From Sutterella sp. (lineage in GTDB: Bacteria > Pseudomonadota > Gammaproteobacteria > Burkholderiales > Burkholderiaceae_F), in contig DYBN01000032.1 in assembly GCA_019418605.1 (NCBI GenBank), positions 62,001 to 126,000 on the forward strand: a stretch of DNA of 64,000 bases, given 5' to 3'. Position numbers and translations under genes: made by a program. Positions within the stretch are counted from its first letter, which is position 1. Each line of letters starts with the position of its first letter. This document shows positions 17,525-27,800 of this stretch, in pieces. The notes under the pieces are model-generated. The model made no database searches and had not been told where the DNA came from. It saw only the letters and a program-made list of their open reading frames with translations.

Positions 17525-17761
17525 GCGAGAGATCGGAACTATACCGAGGTTTTTGCCGTTGTGCAAGTCCTTTTTCAAGCTTTTTTCATCCTTAAGTTTT
17601 TCAAAACCTTTCCGAACTTATAATTCGCCTTTCGCATCAATCCTTCCAAGGACTTCGTGCGCCTTTTTCATTGCCCGCCTTGTCTCAATGCGGCTTTGCT
17701 TTTGCATTGAGCGCTCGGCAAGAGGCGCACCAAGGATTTTGTACTTTTAAACCTTTCTCTT
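17525..17761 (+). promoter_or_regulatory. hemA upstream region with structured leader
   Basis: A perfect TATAAT lies at 17619-17624, with only a weak T-rich candidate -35 seventeen bases before it. Transcripts from here would carry an approximately 130-base leader. An 8-bp inverted repeat CTCAATGC / GCATTGAG (17684-17691 and 17704-17711) is flanked by complementary GTGCGCC and GGCGCAC segments, so an extended hairpin just ahead of hemA is possible. Regulation is inference. Confidence 0.45.
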
Positions 17762-19051
17762 ATGCAGCTGCTTTGTCTTGGCCTGAACCACACAACCGCT
17801 CCGCTGTCCGTGCGCGAGCGCGTTGCCTTCGGCCCGGAAGAAATTGAAGGGGCCATCGCGACGTTCAAGGAACGGCTGGCGGCTGCAGACCACGGCGGCC
17901 TCACCGAGGCGATGATTCTGTCGACGTGCAACCGCACAGAGGTCTACTGCGCGGCAATGGACCCGCAGACCGCCGCCGACGAACTTTGCAGCCTCATTGA
18001 AGACATGAAGTCGGTGGGCGCGGGGCAGTTCGAGCCCCACACCTACCGCTACGTGCAAAGCGAAGCCGCGCGCCACATCTACCGCGTGGTCTCCGGCATC
18101 GACTCCATGGTGCTCGGCGAAACGCAGATCGTGGGGCAGTTTAAGAAGGCCGTGCAGATGGCCCGCGAAGCCAAGGGGCTGGGCCTCATGCTCAACCACC
18201 TCTTTCAGGACGCCTTTACGGTGGCCAAGGAGGTGCGCTCAACAACGGCCATCGGCTCGAGCTCGGTAAGCCTTGCCGCCGCGGCCGTGCGGCTTTCGAT
18301 GCGCCTTTTCGGGCGCCTTGAAGACTCCAACATCCTCTTTGTGGGCGCAGGAGAGATGATTGAGCTGTGCCTTGCGCACTTCTCTGCTCAGTCGCCCAAG
18401 TCGATTACGGTTGCCAACCGCTCGGTCGACCGCGGCCAGACGCTGGCCGCCCGCTTTAACGGCCGCGCCATCAGGCTTCAGGATTTGCCTGAGAAAATTG
18501 CCGACTACGACATCATCGTCAGCTGCACGGCCTCGGCTCTTCCCATCATCGGTCTCGGAATGATCGAGCGGGCGATCAAGGAGCGGCGCCACCGGCCGAT
18601 CTGCATCGTCGATCTTGCCGTTCCGCGCGACGTCGAGCCCGAGGTTGCGCGCTTGGACGACGTCTACGTCTACTCAATGGACGAGCTTGGCGCCGTCGTG
18701 CAGTCTGGCCGCGAAAGCCGTCAGGCCGCCGTCATTGAAGCCGAAGGCATCATTACGCTGCGCGTGCAGGCCTTTGAATCCTGGCTTGCCATGCGCTCGG
18801 CCGTTCCCGCCATCGCCCGCATCCGCTCGCGCGCCGAGCACATCCGCGAGGAGCTCGTCGACGCCGCCGCGCAGCAAATCACGCGCGGGGCCGATGTCCG
18901 GGACGTTCTCGATCAGCTCACGCGCACGCTCACCCACAAGCTCATCCACGACCCGACGGTGCTGCTGCGCGACGCCCGGGGCCTGACGCAGGAAGAGCGC
19001 CAGCACATGACGACCATCGTAGGCCACTTCTTTGAAGGCCGCGGCTGGTGA
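17762..19051 (+). CDS. hemA: Glutamyl-tRNA reductase
   Basis: NADPH-dependent enzyme of 429 aa that reduces glutamyl-tRNA(Glu) to glutamate-1-semialdehyde, the first committed step of C5-pathway tetrapyrrole synthesis. The N-terminal catalytic domain has LGLNHTTAPLSVRE and the active-site Cys56 in MILSTCNRTEVYC. The region around SGIDSMVLGETQIVGQ is a family signature. A Rossmann NADPH domain (VGAGEMIEL) and a helical dimerisation domain follow. Its position just before prfA and prmC is the conserved hemA-prfA-prmC order of many proteobacteria. Haem supply also matters for the multiheme cytochromes encoded nearby. Confidence 0.97.
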   Translation: MQLLCLGLNHTTAPLSVRERVAFGPEEIEGAIATFKERLAAADHGGLTEAMILSTCNRTEVYCAAMDPQTAADELCSLIEDMKSVGAGQFEPHTYRYVQSEAARHIYRVVSGIDSMVLGETQIVGQFKKAVQMAREAKGLGLMLNHLFQDAFTVAKEVRSTTAIGSSSVSLAAAAVRLSMRLFGRLEDSNILFVGAGEMIELCLAHFSAQSPKSITVANRSVDRGQTLAARFNGRAIRLQDLPEKIADYDIIVSCTASALPIIGLGMIERAIKERRHRPICIVDLAVPRDVEPEVARLDDVYVYSMDELGAVVQSGRESRQAAVIEAEGIITLRVQAFESWLAMRSAVPAIARIRSRAEHIREELVDAAAQQITRGADVRDVLDQLTRTLTHKLIHDPTVLLRDARGLTQEERQHMTTIVGHFFEGRGW

Positions 19052-19080
19052 TGCGGCAGGCTTTGAAGGCTGCCGCAGAA

Positions 19081-19108
19081 AACGGCGGGCGGCGCCGTTA
19101 GTTTTTTT
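19081..19108 (+). terminator. Intrinsic terminator after hemA
   Basis: Stem AACGGCG / CGCCGTT (19081-19087 and 19093-19099) with a 5-base loop is followed by AG and seven T. It lies about 30 bases after the hemA stop, so prfA probably has its own promoter or depends on readthrough. Confidence 0.8.
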
Positions 19109-19211
19109 GGCAAATTCGCGCTTGTGCGAAAATACGCCCTCTTCCTGCGGGCGCGCCCAACGCGCGTATTTTTTGTGCGCGCCCTGCACGTGAATTTTGT
19201 GATCCACTTCC

Positions 19212-20288
<1,077 letters not shown>

Positions 20289-20313
20289 GAGCGCGGGCCG
20301 CGGAAAACAAGCC

Positions 20314-21126
20314 GTGACGCAGGCAGGGGTCCTTCTAAAAGAGGCATCGCGGCGCATTTCGCGCAGCGACGCGCGCATTGTGCTTGCGCACCTTGCGGGC
20401 ACAACGCGCGAAGCGCTCATCATGCACCCCGAGATGCCGGTGCCCGCAGACATTGAGACGGCTTTTGAATCAGCCGTCGACAAAATCGCGCGGGGCTGTC
20501 CCGTCGCCTACGTCACGCACCGGCGCGAGTTCTGGTCGCGCCCCTTTTTCGTCTCGCCCGCCGTGCTCGTCCCGCGCCCGGAGACGGAAACGCTTGTTGA
20601 AGAAGCGCTTGCCGCCATCGATGCACGAGGTTGCCAAACCGTTGCGGACCTTGGCACCGGCAGCGGCATCGTGGCCGTGACGATTGCGCTCGAGGCGCCC
20701 GAAACGCGCGTTACGGCAACCGACGCAAGCCCCGGGGCGCTTGAAGTGGCCCGCATCAACGCCCGAAAGCTTGGAGCGCAAATCGAATTTCTCGAGGGTT
20801 CGTGGTTTGCGCCTCTTGCCGGCCGCAGGTTTGACCTCATCGTCTCCAACCCGCCCTACATCGCAAGCGGCGACCCGCACCTTGCCAACCTCACCTTTGA
20901 GCCTCAAGGGGCGCTTGCCTCGGGCGACGACGGCTTGGACGACATTCGCCTCATTGCCGCCCATGCCCCCGAGCACCTTGTCCGCGGCGGCATGCTCCTT
21001 CTTGAGCACGGCTACGATCAGGGCGAAGCCGTCCGGGAGATTTTGCGCAGTTCGGGCTTTGCAGACATCCGCACCGTGCGCGACCTTGCGCAAATCGAGC
21101 GCGTGAGCTGCGCTCGTCTTGCCTAA
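20314..21126 (+). CDS. prmC: Release factor glutamine methyltransferase PrmC (HemK)
   Basis: SAM-dependent methyltransferase of 270 aa that N5-methylates the GGQ glutamine of release factors. It has the N-terminal helical domain (ARIVLAHLAGTTREAL), the substrate-loop region FWSRPFFVSPAVLVPRPETE, SAM motif I VADLGTGSGIVAVTIAL and the diagnostic NPPY at residues 179-182. The start is a GTG 25 bases after prfA, fitting translational coupling. Confidence 0.96.
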   Translation: MTQAGVLLKEASRRISRSDARIVLAHLAGTTREALIMHPEMPVPADIETAFESAVDKIARGCPVAYVTHRREFWSRPFFVSPAVLVPRPETETLVEEALAAIDARGCQTVADLGTGSGIVAVTIALEAPETRVTATDASPGALEVARINARKLGAQIEFLEGSWFAPLAGRRFDLIVSNPPYIASGDPHLANLTFEPQGALASGDDGLDDIRLIAAHAPEHLVRGGMLLLEHGYDQGEAVREILRSSGFADIRTVRDLAQIERVSCARLA

Positions 21127-21300
21127 AAAATCCAATCCATCCGCTTTGCGCATCATCTTGCGTCATTTGTCGCGAAATGCGCGCGGCCTGCAGAGCCTCG
21201 CGCGCTAAACTCGAGCACGCATCGCCGCCCGGGAGCCCCGCTCTTTTTGCCCAGGGGCGGCGCCGACCGTTTCACTTTGCGTTTATTGGAGAGTTTCACG

Positions 21301-21948
21301 ATGGATGTTCTGCAGATTGTCCGCAGCCGCTACACGACCAAGCACTATGACCCGTCCAAGCGGGTTTCCGAGGAAGACTTCAACACGCTGCTTGAAGTGC
21401 TGCGCCTTTCACCCTCTTCGGTGAACTCCCAGCCTTGGGAGTTTTTCATCGCCCGCACGCCGCAGGCCAAGCAAAAGCTGATGCCGGCCATTCCTGACTT
21501 CAACAACGACCGCGTGGAAAACGCTAGCCACCTGATCGTTTTTGCCGTGCACGAAAAGCTCGACGAGACCTACCTCAAGGAGCTGCTTGCGCAGGAAATC
21601 GCCGACGGCCGCTACGCCCCCACGGCTCCCGTCGAAGATCTCGACGCGGCTCGCCGCCACTTCGTGGGACTGCACAGCACCTCGCAGGAGGAGCTTTTGA
21701 GCTGGGAGATGCGCCAGGCCTACATCGCGCAGGGCTTCGTTCTGTTTGCCGCGGCCGCCATGGGCATCGACTCCACGCCCATTGAAGGGGCCGACTTTGA
21801 CAAGATTGACGAGATTCTCGGACTGCGCGACAAGGGCCTCAGAAGCTTCTTTGCCATCAGCTTCGGCTATCGCGCCGCCGACGATTCGAACGCCTCGCGC
21901 CCGAAGTCGCGCTGGAGCGCCTCGCGCATCTTCCACGAAGTCGCATAA
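21301..21948 (+). CDS. NAD(P)H nitroreductase, NfsB-like
   Basis: FMN-dependent oxidoreductase of 215 aa in the oxygen-insensitive nitroreductase family. The N-terminus has VRSRYTTKHYDPSKRVSEED, with SPSSVNSQPWEFF contacting FMN, and the C-terminal PIEGADFDKIDEILGL resembles NfsB. The ATG at 21301 has GGAGAG about seven bases before it; the earlier in-frame start at 21247 lacks a site. Such enzymes reduce nitroaromatics and quinones in vitro and can activate metronidazole-type prodrugs; the physiological substrate is unclear. Confidence 0.9.
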   Translation: MDVLQIVRSRYTTKHYDPSKRVSEEDFNTLLEVLRLSPSSVNSQPWEFFIARTPQAKQKLMPAIPDFNNDRVENASHLIVFAVHEKLDETYLKELLAQEIADGRYAPTAPVEDLDAARRHFVGLHSTSQEELLSWEMRQAYIAQGFVLFAAAAMGIDSTPIEGADFDKIDEILGLRDKGLRSFFAISFGYRAADDSNASRPKSRWSASRIFHEVA

Positions 21949-21999
21949 AAGGCGCCATTTTTCGCCTACGCAGGCCCCTCCACAAAAAGGTGTCCTCCC

Positions 22000-22746
22000 A
22001 TGCAGCTTCATGATCTCATTGCATCGATCAATGCGATGCTCGAGCCCGACAAGTACCGCGACTACGCCCCGAACGGGCTGCAGGTTGAAGGCCGCGGCGA
22101 AGTGCGCCGCATCGTCACGGGCGTTACGGCGTGCCTTGATCTGATCTACGCCGCGCGCGAGCGCGCAGCCGACCTTCTCCTCGTGCACCACGGGTGGTTT
22201 TGGAAGCGCGAGGATCCGCGCATCACGGGCATGCGCCGCAAGCGCATCTCGGCGCTGCTTGCGGCCGACATGAGCCTTGCGGCCTATCACCTGCCGCTGG
22301 ACGACCATCCGGAGTTCGGCAACAACGCGCTTTTGGGGCGCAAGCTGGGCTTTATCGCCGACGGCCGCTTTGGCGAAGACAACCTGGGCTGGATCGGGCA
22401 GCCCGAAGAGGAGCTGCCCGTGCGCTCGCTTGCCGAGCGCATCAAGCGGCATCTTGCGAGAGAGCCCCTTCTGGTGGGGCCCGCCGACAAGCGCATCCGG
22501 CGCGTGGCCTGGTGCACGGGCGCCGCGCAGGACATGATCGAGGCTGCGGCCGAAGCCGGCGCCGACTGCTTTATTTCAGGCGAAATCAGCGAGCGCACCA
22601 CGCACATTGCGCGCGAACTCAACATCGCCTACCTCGCCTGCGGACACCACGCCACGGAGCGCTTCGGCATCGCCGCGCTGGGAAAGCGCCTGGCTGACGA
22701 GCACGGCCTTGAGGTGGAGTTCGTCGACATCGACAACCCGGCCTAA
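22000..22746 (+). CDS. NIF3-like dinuclear metal-binding protein (YbgI family)
   Basis: NIF3/DUF34 family protein of 248 aa, often annotated as GTP cyclohydrolase I type 2, although that activity is not general. Metal-binding histidines are visible in LLLVHHGWFWKRED near residues 63-72 and in LACGHHATERFG near the C-terminus, and the N-terminus has DYAPNGLQVEG. It is followed by an inverted repeat and converges with mscL. Cellular role is unknown for most members. Confidence 0.92.
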   Translation: MQLHDLIASINAMLEPDKYRDYAPNGLQVEGRGEVRRIVTGVTACLDLIYAARERAADLLLVHHGWFWKREDPRITGMRRKRISALLAADMSLAAYHLPLDDHPEFGNNALLGRKLGFIADGRFGEDNLGWIGQPEEELPVRSLAERIKRHLAREPLLVGPADKRIRRVAWCTGAAQDMIEAAAEAGADCFISGEISERTTHIARELNIAYLACGHHATERFGIAALGKRLADEHGLEVEFVDIDNPA

Positions 22747-22752
22747 AGTCGT

Positions 22753-22805
22753 GGCCGCCTGCGCGCCTGGCAGGCGGCCCAAGGCGAGGCGGCCGCCGTT
22801 TTTTG
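22753..22805. terminator. Probable bidirectional terminator, nif3-like / mscL
   Basis: GGCCGCCTG (22753-22761) pairs with CAGGCGGCC (22771-22779), and a second GC-rich segment ends in a run of T at about 22799-22804. It fills the short gap between two convergent genes. Confidence 0.6.
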
Positions 22806-22808
22806 GGC

Positions 22809-23324
22809 TTACTTGGAAGCCCCGGATGCACCGTCTTTTTGTTCCTTCTGCTCTTTGAGAAGATCGCGAATTTCGCGCAGGAGGGCGATGTCTTCAGGCA
22901 CGGGCGCAGCTTCCTTTGCCTTCTCGTCTTCGGCCTTTTTTTGCGCCTGCTCGCGCAAAACGGCCGCTTCAAGCCGCGCACGGGCCGTGCTCACCACCTT
23001 GATGAGCCAGAAGATCACGAAGGCCAGAAGAAGAAACTGCACCACGGCCGTCAGAAAGGCGCCGTAACCGAAAACCGTGGCGCCCGCCTTGGTGAGCGCC
23101 TCATAGGTCATGGGGCCCGTGTAGTCGGCGGGCTTTTGCAGCACGATGAAAAGGTTTGTGAAGTCGGGCCGCCCCACGAAAAAGCCCAGCAGCGGATTGA
23201 TGATGTCCTTGACGAGGCTGTTGACGATGGCCGAAAACGCCGCGCCGATGATCACGGCCACGGCCAGATCAAGCACGTTGCCGCGCGAGATGAACGCTTG
23301 AAATTCCTTGATGAAGTTTTTCAT
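22809..23324 (-). CDS. mscL: Large-conductance mechanosensitive channel MscL
   Basis: Inner-membrane pentameric channel that opens on hypo-osmotic shock. The 171-aa protein has the N-terminal amphipathic helix (MKNFIKEFQAFISRGNVLDL), TM1 (AVAVIIGAAFSAIVNSLVKD) that lines the pore, a periplasmic loop, TM2 (FLLLAFVIFWLIKVV) and a cytoplasmic helix. It is longer than the 136-aa enteric protein because of a charged Ala/Glu/Lys-rich C-terminal coiled coil. Confidence 0.97.
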   Translation of the reverse strand: MKNFIKEFQAFISRGNVLDLAVAVIIGAAFSAIVNSLVKDIINPLLGFFVGRPDFTNLFIVLQKPADYTGPMTYEALTKAGATVFGYGAFLTAVVQFLLLAFVIFWLIKVVSTARARLEAAVLREQAQKKAEDEKAKEAAPVPEDIALLREIRDLLKEQKEQKDGASGASK

Positions 23325-23611
23325 GAGCCCTCCATTTTTTCGTTTAAATTCAATGGACTACAGGCAAAATCAGGAGTTTTTTGCGCGTTTTATCTAAAAT
23401 AATCAGTCTCGGTTTGCACGGGTAAAGCGCCCTTGCCTGCACTCCTTGCCTGCACCTTTTCCTGCGCCTGAGGCTTTGCGTCTCGAGGCCCGTGCTGCGA
23501 AGCCGACTTTTTACGCATTTTTTGTTTTAAGACACTTTTCCCGAGCGCCGCAAGAAAGCTTTGCCTCTTTGCTAAATTTTGCGGCGCCGGCTTTACGGGG
23601 TTTTCTGCATC

Positions 23612-24217
23612 ATGATGATTCTTTATTCCGGCTCCACCGATCCCTTTTCTCACCGCTGCCGCTTCGTGCTCTATGAAAAGGGAGGCGACTTTGAAGTTGT
23701 GGATGTTGATCCCAACAACCGTCCGCCGGAAGTCGATGCGCTGAACCCGTACGGCGAGGTGCCGATTCTGATCGAGCGCGACCTGACGCTGTACAACTCC
23801 AACATCATCAACGAGTATATCGACGAGCGCTTCCCGCATCCGCAGCTCATGCCAGCCGATCCGATCATGCGCGCGCGGGCGCGTCTTTTCATCTACACCT
23901 TCGAGCGCGAGCTCTTCGGTTTCGTGCGCTTTCTCGAAGACCGCAACTCCGACGAGCGCCGCAGGGCGATCGCCCGTCAGCAGATTCGCGAGCAGCTCGT
24001 GCAGCTCTCGCCCATCCTCGCAAAGAACAAGTACCTGATGGGCGACGAGTTCACGATGCTCGACGTGGCCCTCGCGCCTCTGCTGTGGCGCCTTGGAATC
24101 TACGGCATTGAACTGCCAAAGAGCGCGGCCCCTCTTTTGAAGTACGCCGAAACGGTCTTCTCTCGCAACTCCTTCATCGACTCCATGACGCCCTCTGAAA
24201 AGGTCATGCGCCGCTAG
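23612..24217 (+). CDS. sspA: Stringent starvation protein A (SspA)
   Basis: GST-fold protein of 201 aa that binds RNA polymerase and affects stress-phase transcription. The thioredoxin-like N-terminal domain has YSGSTDPFSHRCRFVLYEK and the conserved NPYGEVPIL; the helical GST domain follows with the LAPLLWRL segment. The start at the first ATG of the ATG-ATG pair is preferred over an upstream in-frame ATG that would add 11 residues. It sits 29 bases before sspB, the conserved sspAB operon of beta- and gammaproteobacteria. Confidence 0.95.
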   Translation: MMILYSGSTDPFSHRCRFVLYEKGGDFEVVDVDPNNRPPEVDALNPYGEVPILIERDLTLYNSNIINEYIDERFPHPQLMPADPIMRARARLFIYTFERELFGFVRFLEDRNSDERRRAIARQQIREQLVQLSPILAKNKYLMGDEFTMLDVALAPLLWRLGIYGIELPKSAAPLLKYAETVFSRNSFIDSMTPSEKVMRR

Positions 24218-24246
24218 TGTCGTTTGATTCAGGGGAGGTTTTTGCC

Positions 24247-24660
24247 ATGCAAAACAACAGCATGATCGTTCTGCCGCTCTCGCAGCCGAGCTTCAAGCCC
24301 TATCTGCTCACGGCGCTTTTGGACTGGTGCGAGAGCGAGGGCTACACGCCCTACATGCTCGTGAGCGTCGACGAGGCCACGGTCGTGCCGCGCGAATTCG
24401 TCAATCCGGACAATACGATCGTGCTGTGCGTGTCGGCGGAAGCGACAAAGGATCTCGTTATCGACGACGAGGCCGTGACGTTTCAGGCGCGCTTTGGCGA
24501 GCACGTGCGCAACATCGTCGTGCCGCTCGGGCGCATCGCCGCCATCTATCCGCGCGAAAATACCGACCTCGTGAGCTATTTCCCGGTGCTTGAAACCAAG
24601 AGCGCGCCGGGCAAAAACGAGCCCGAAGACGACGACCTCCCCGTCTTTACGAAGGTATAG
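24247..24660 (+). CDS. sspB: ClpXP protease specificity-enhancing factor SspB
   Basis: Adaptor of 137 aa that delivers ssrA-tagged proteins from stalled ribosomes to ClpXP. The core has SQPSFKPYLLTALLDWCESEGYTP and FQARFGEHVRNIVVPLGRIAAIYPREN, and a flexible acidic linker leads to a short hydrophobic ClpX-binding tail (DLPVFTKV). The ATG at 24247 follows AGGGGAGG. A GTG overlapping the sspA stop is in frame but is poorly placed. Confidence 0.95.
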   Translation: MQNNSMIVLPLSQPSFKPYLLTALLDWCESEGYTPYMLVSVDEATVVPREFVNPDNTIVLCVSAEATKDLVIDDEAVTFQARFGEHVRNIVVPLGRIAAIYPRENTDLVSYFPVLETKSAPGKNEPEDDDLPVFTKV

Positions 24661-24684
24661 CGATCCGGTAAAATCCCGCGGCTT

Positions 24685-24760
<76 letters not shown>

Positions 24761-24771
24761 GTTGAACTCCG

Positions 24772-24803
24772 AGCACGCCCGTTTTTGCGGCGTGCTTTTT
24801 TTT
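24772..24803 (+). terminator. Intrinsic terminator after tRNA-Thr
   Basis: Stem AGCACGCC (24772-24779) with GGCGTGCT (24789-24796), followed by a continuous run of T to 24803. It lies 11 bases downstream of the tRNA 3' end. Confidence 0.9.
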
Positions 24804-24899
24804 GCACCGGCGCAGCGCGGGGCCCCCAAGGCGGGCCGGCGCTTTGGCTGCGCCGCCCGGCCGCAAAGGCCCGGGGGTCCCTTCGCCCTCTTTGTCCTC

Positions 24900-27800
24900 T
24901 TATCGGGAAATCTTGAAGATTTCCTCGATCTCGCGGTTGGAGAGATCCCCGATCCAGGCCTCGCCCGTGCTCACGGTGATGTCGGCAAGCTCCCGCTTGC
25001 GGGAGATCATCTGATTGAGCTTTTCCTCAAACGTGCCCTCGGTGATGAAGCGGTAGACCAGCACGTCGCGGTTTTGCCCGATGCGGTAGGCGCGGTCGTT
25101 GGCCTGCGCCTCCACGGCCGGGTTCCACCAAAGATCGTAGTGAATGACAGCCGAGGCGGCCGTGAGATTAAGCCCGAGGCCGCCCGCCTTGAGCGAGAGC
25201 ACCAGCACGCGCGACTGCACGTCGTTTTGAAAGCGATCGACCATCTTCTGGCGCTCCTCAATCGAAACGCCCCCGTGCAGGAAGTCGGGCTTGCGGCCGA
25301 ATGCTTCGGAAATCCACTCCACGAGCAGATGCCCCATCTCGGCAAACTGCGTAAAGACAAGCACCTTTCGCTCGGCGTCAAAGCACTGCGACAAGAGCTC
25401 GATGAGCGCCCTGCCCTTGCCCGAGTCGGGCGTCTTGCACATCGTCTTTTGAAACTGCGCGGGAGAATTGACGATCTGCTTGAGGTGCGTGATCATGCGC
25501 AAAATGTTGCCGCGGCGCTTGAGCTCTACGGTGGCCGCAAGCGCGGCCTTGTTCACGGCCTCCTCGACCGTGCCAGCTTCGAGCGCCTCGGAGAGCATCT
25601 CGGAGAGGTCGGAGAGAGACACCTTGAGGCACTCCTCGTACAAGGCCGTCTGCTCGGGCGTGAGGCTTGTGAAGTAGTCGACCGTCGTGCGCTCGGGCAG
25701 ATCCGAAATGATGTCCTTTTCGCTTTTCATGCGGCGGATCATGAAGGGCTTTGTGAGGCGCCTGAACTGCTCGAGCACGAGCTCGCTGCGGTTTTCTTCA
25801 ATGGGCCTTGCGTAGGTCTCGCGAAAGCCTTTAAGCGACCCCAGCAGCTTGGGCTGCACCGCCGCCATGATCGACCAGAATTCCTGCAGGCGGTTTTCAA
25901 CCGGCGTGCCGCTCATGGCGATGACCTGCGGGGCCGGGAAGTGGCGCGCGGCCGTGGCCTGCGCCGTGGTGTAGTTTTTAATCGCCTGCGCCTCGTCCAA
26001 GACAAGAAGCCGCCACTTGCGGCTGCTCAAGACTTCCAGATCATTGGTGAGAATCCGGTAGCTCGTAAGCACCACGTCGGGCAGCGCGTCGTTCTCGGGG
26101 AGGCTTCTCGACTGTCCGTGATAGAGCGCAACCGAAAGGTTCGGCGCAAAGCGGTCGATTTCGCGCGCCCAGTTGCGCATGACGGAGGCGGGCACGACCA
26201 CCAGAACGCGCCCGTCCTTGAGTTCGCCGTCGGCCTTTAGCTGCTCGATCGCGGCAATCACCTGCACGGTTTTGCCCAGGCCCATGTCATCGGCAATGAG
26301 CGCCCCGAGCCCCAGCTTGAGGTTTTTCATAAGCCACGAAAAACCCCTTTGCTGATACGGGCGCAGCACGGCCTTCAATCCCGCCGGCGGCGGCAGGTTT
26401 TTTACCGCAAGCAGCGCGTTGATTCTCTCGCTCACCGGAGCGGTCGCCTCGACCACGGTGCCGTCCCAGCTGCCGGTGAGCACGGCTCTGAGCTTGTCCC
26501 AGCTGCTCACGCGCTTTTGGGCCGTCATCTGCGCCTCGATGCGCTCGGCGGCCGCCTGCGTCAGGTAAATGAATTGATCGCCGTAGGAGACCAGGTGCCC
26601 GGCCTTGTTGATGAGCTCCCGGAGCTCTTCAAGAGGAATGCGCTTGTCGCCCACGGCCGCCTCCCAGCGAAAGTCCGCAAGCGAGTACTTGTCCAGAAGC
26701 CCTTTGGTATCGAGCGTCTTGCCCGCATCGACCACCGCAACGAGCTTGGGCTCGAGCATCGCCGAGAGCTCCTGCGGCAGCCGCACGTAAATGCCCGCAA
26801 CCGAAAGGCGCGGCGCCTCGTTAAAGAGAAAGTCTTCAATCTCGGCCGTCCCGAGCACCACTTCAAAGGGCGCGGCAACGGGCTGCGGCGCGCGGTGTTT
26901 CTTTGCGGCGCTCGCCGCTTTGGAGCCAAGCGCTGCTTGATGCGCCTTTTTCCTTTCCTCGCTGTACTTGCCGAACTCTTTTTCGTAGCGCTTGAAAATG
27001 GGAAAGAGCTCTGCGTAGCTCTTGAGCGCTTCGCCTGCCACGAGCGAGAGCTTCGGATAGGAGCGGGCGGAGGCCGCGACGACGTCAATCGTCGTCAGCC
27101 TGCCGTCGGCCAAGTGCGTCTTTTTGGCCGCAAAGCCGATGGAGACGGCCGCGTTTCCGCCGCCCGCGTTGCGCACCGACACCACGAGCTCTTCGGACAG
27201 CGCCGTGCGAAAGAAGACGGCGTGCAGGTCGCGGTACACGTAGCGCGAATCAAAGCGGTTGCGCTGAATGTGGTAGCTCCCCTCCTCGGAGGTTGTGTAG
27301 CCAAAGGAGCTTGCCACAAGGCGCTCGACCGTTTCGCGGCGCGCCAGCGTCTTTTTGCTCTCAAGCGCAAAGCGCATGATTGCCGACGCGGCAAGCGTCA
27401 GAGCGCGCAGCGCGGCCTTCTCCTGCGGATAGCGTCCCGCGGGGGCGCTCTCCTTGGGAAAGAGCTCCTTGACAAAGCCCCCGAGCAGCGAGGCAAGCTC
27501 GCTGACGCGGCTGCGAACCTCCGGCAGATACAGCACGGGCATCCACAGGTAGTTCACTTCAAGCGACTCGTCGTGCCAGACGGGCGTGGGAAGAAGGGCG
27601 CCGGCAAGCAAAAGCTTGCCCGCCATGCGGGTTACCGCGCGCCAGAGCACGACGAGCTCGGGCGCGTTTTTGGCGTTCCAGCGCGGCATCGTCATGACAA
27701 TCGCCAAGAACCTCGCGGCGCTGATCTCGTAGGTGCGCGCATCGGCATCGTCCCTGCCCTCGCGCTCGAGCTCGCGCTCCTTTTCATTGGGCTCAAGCAC

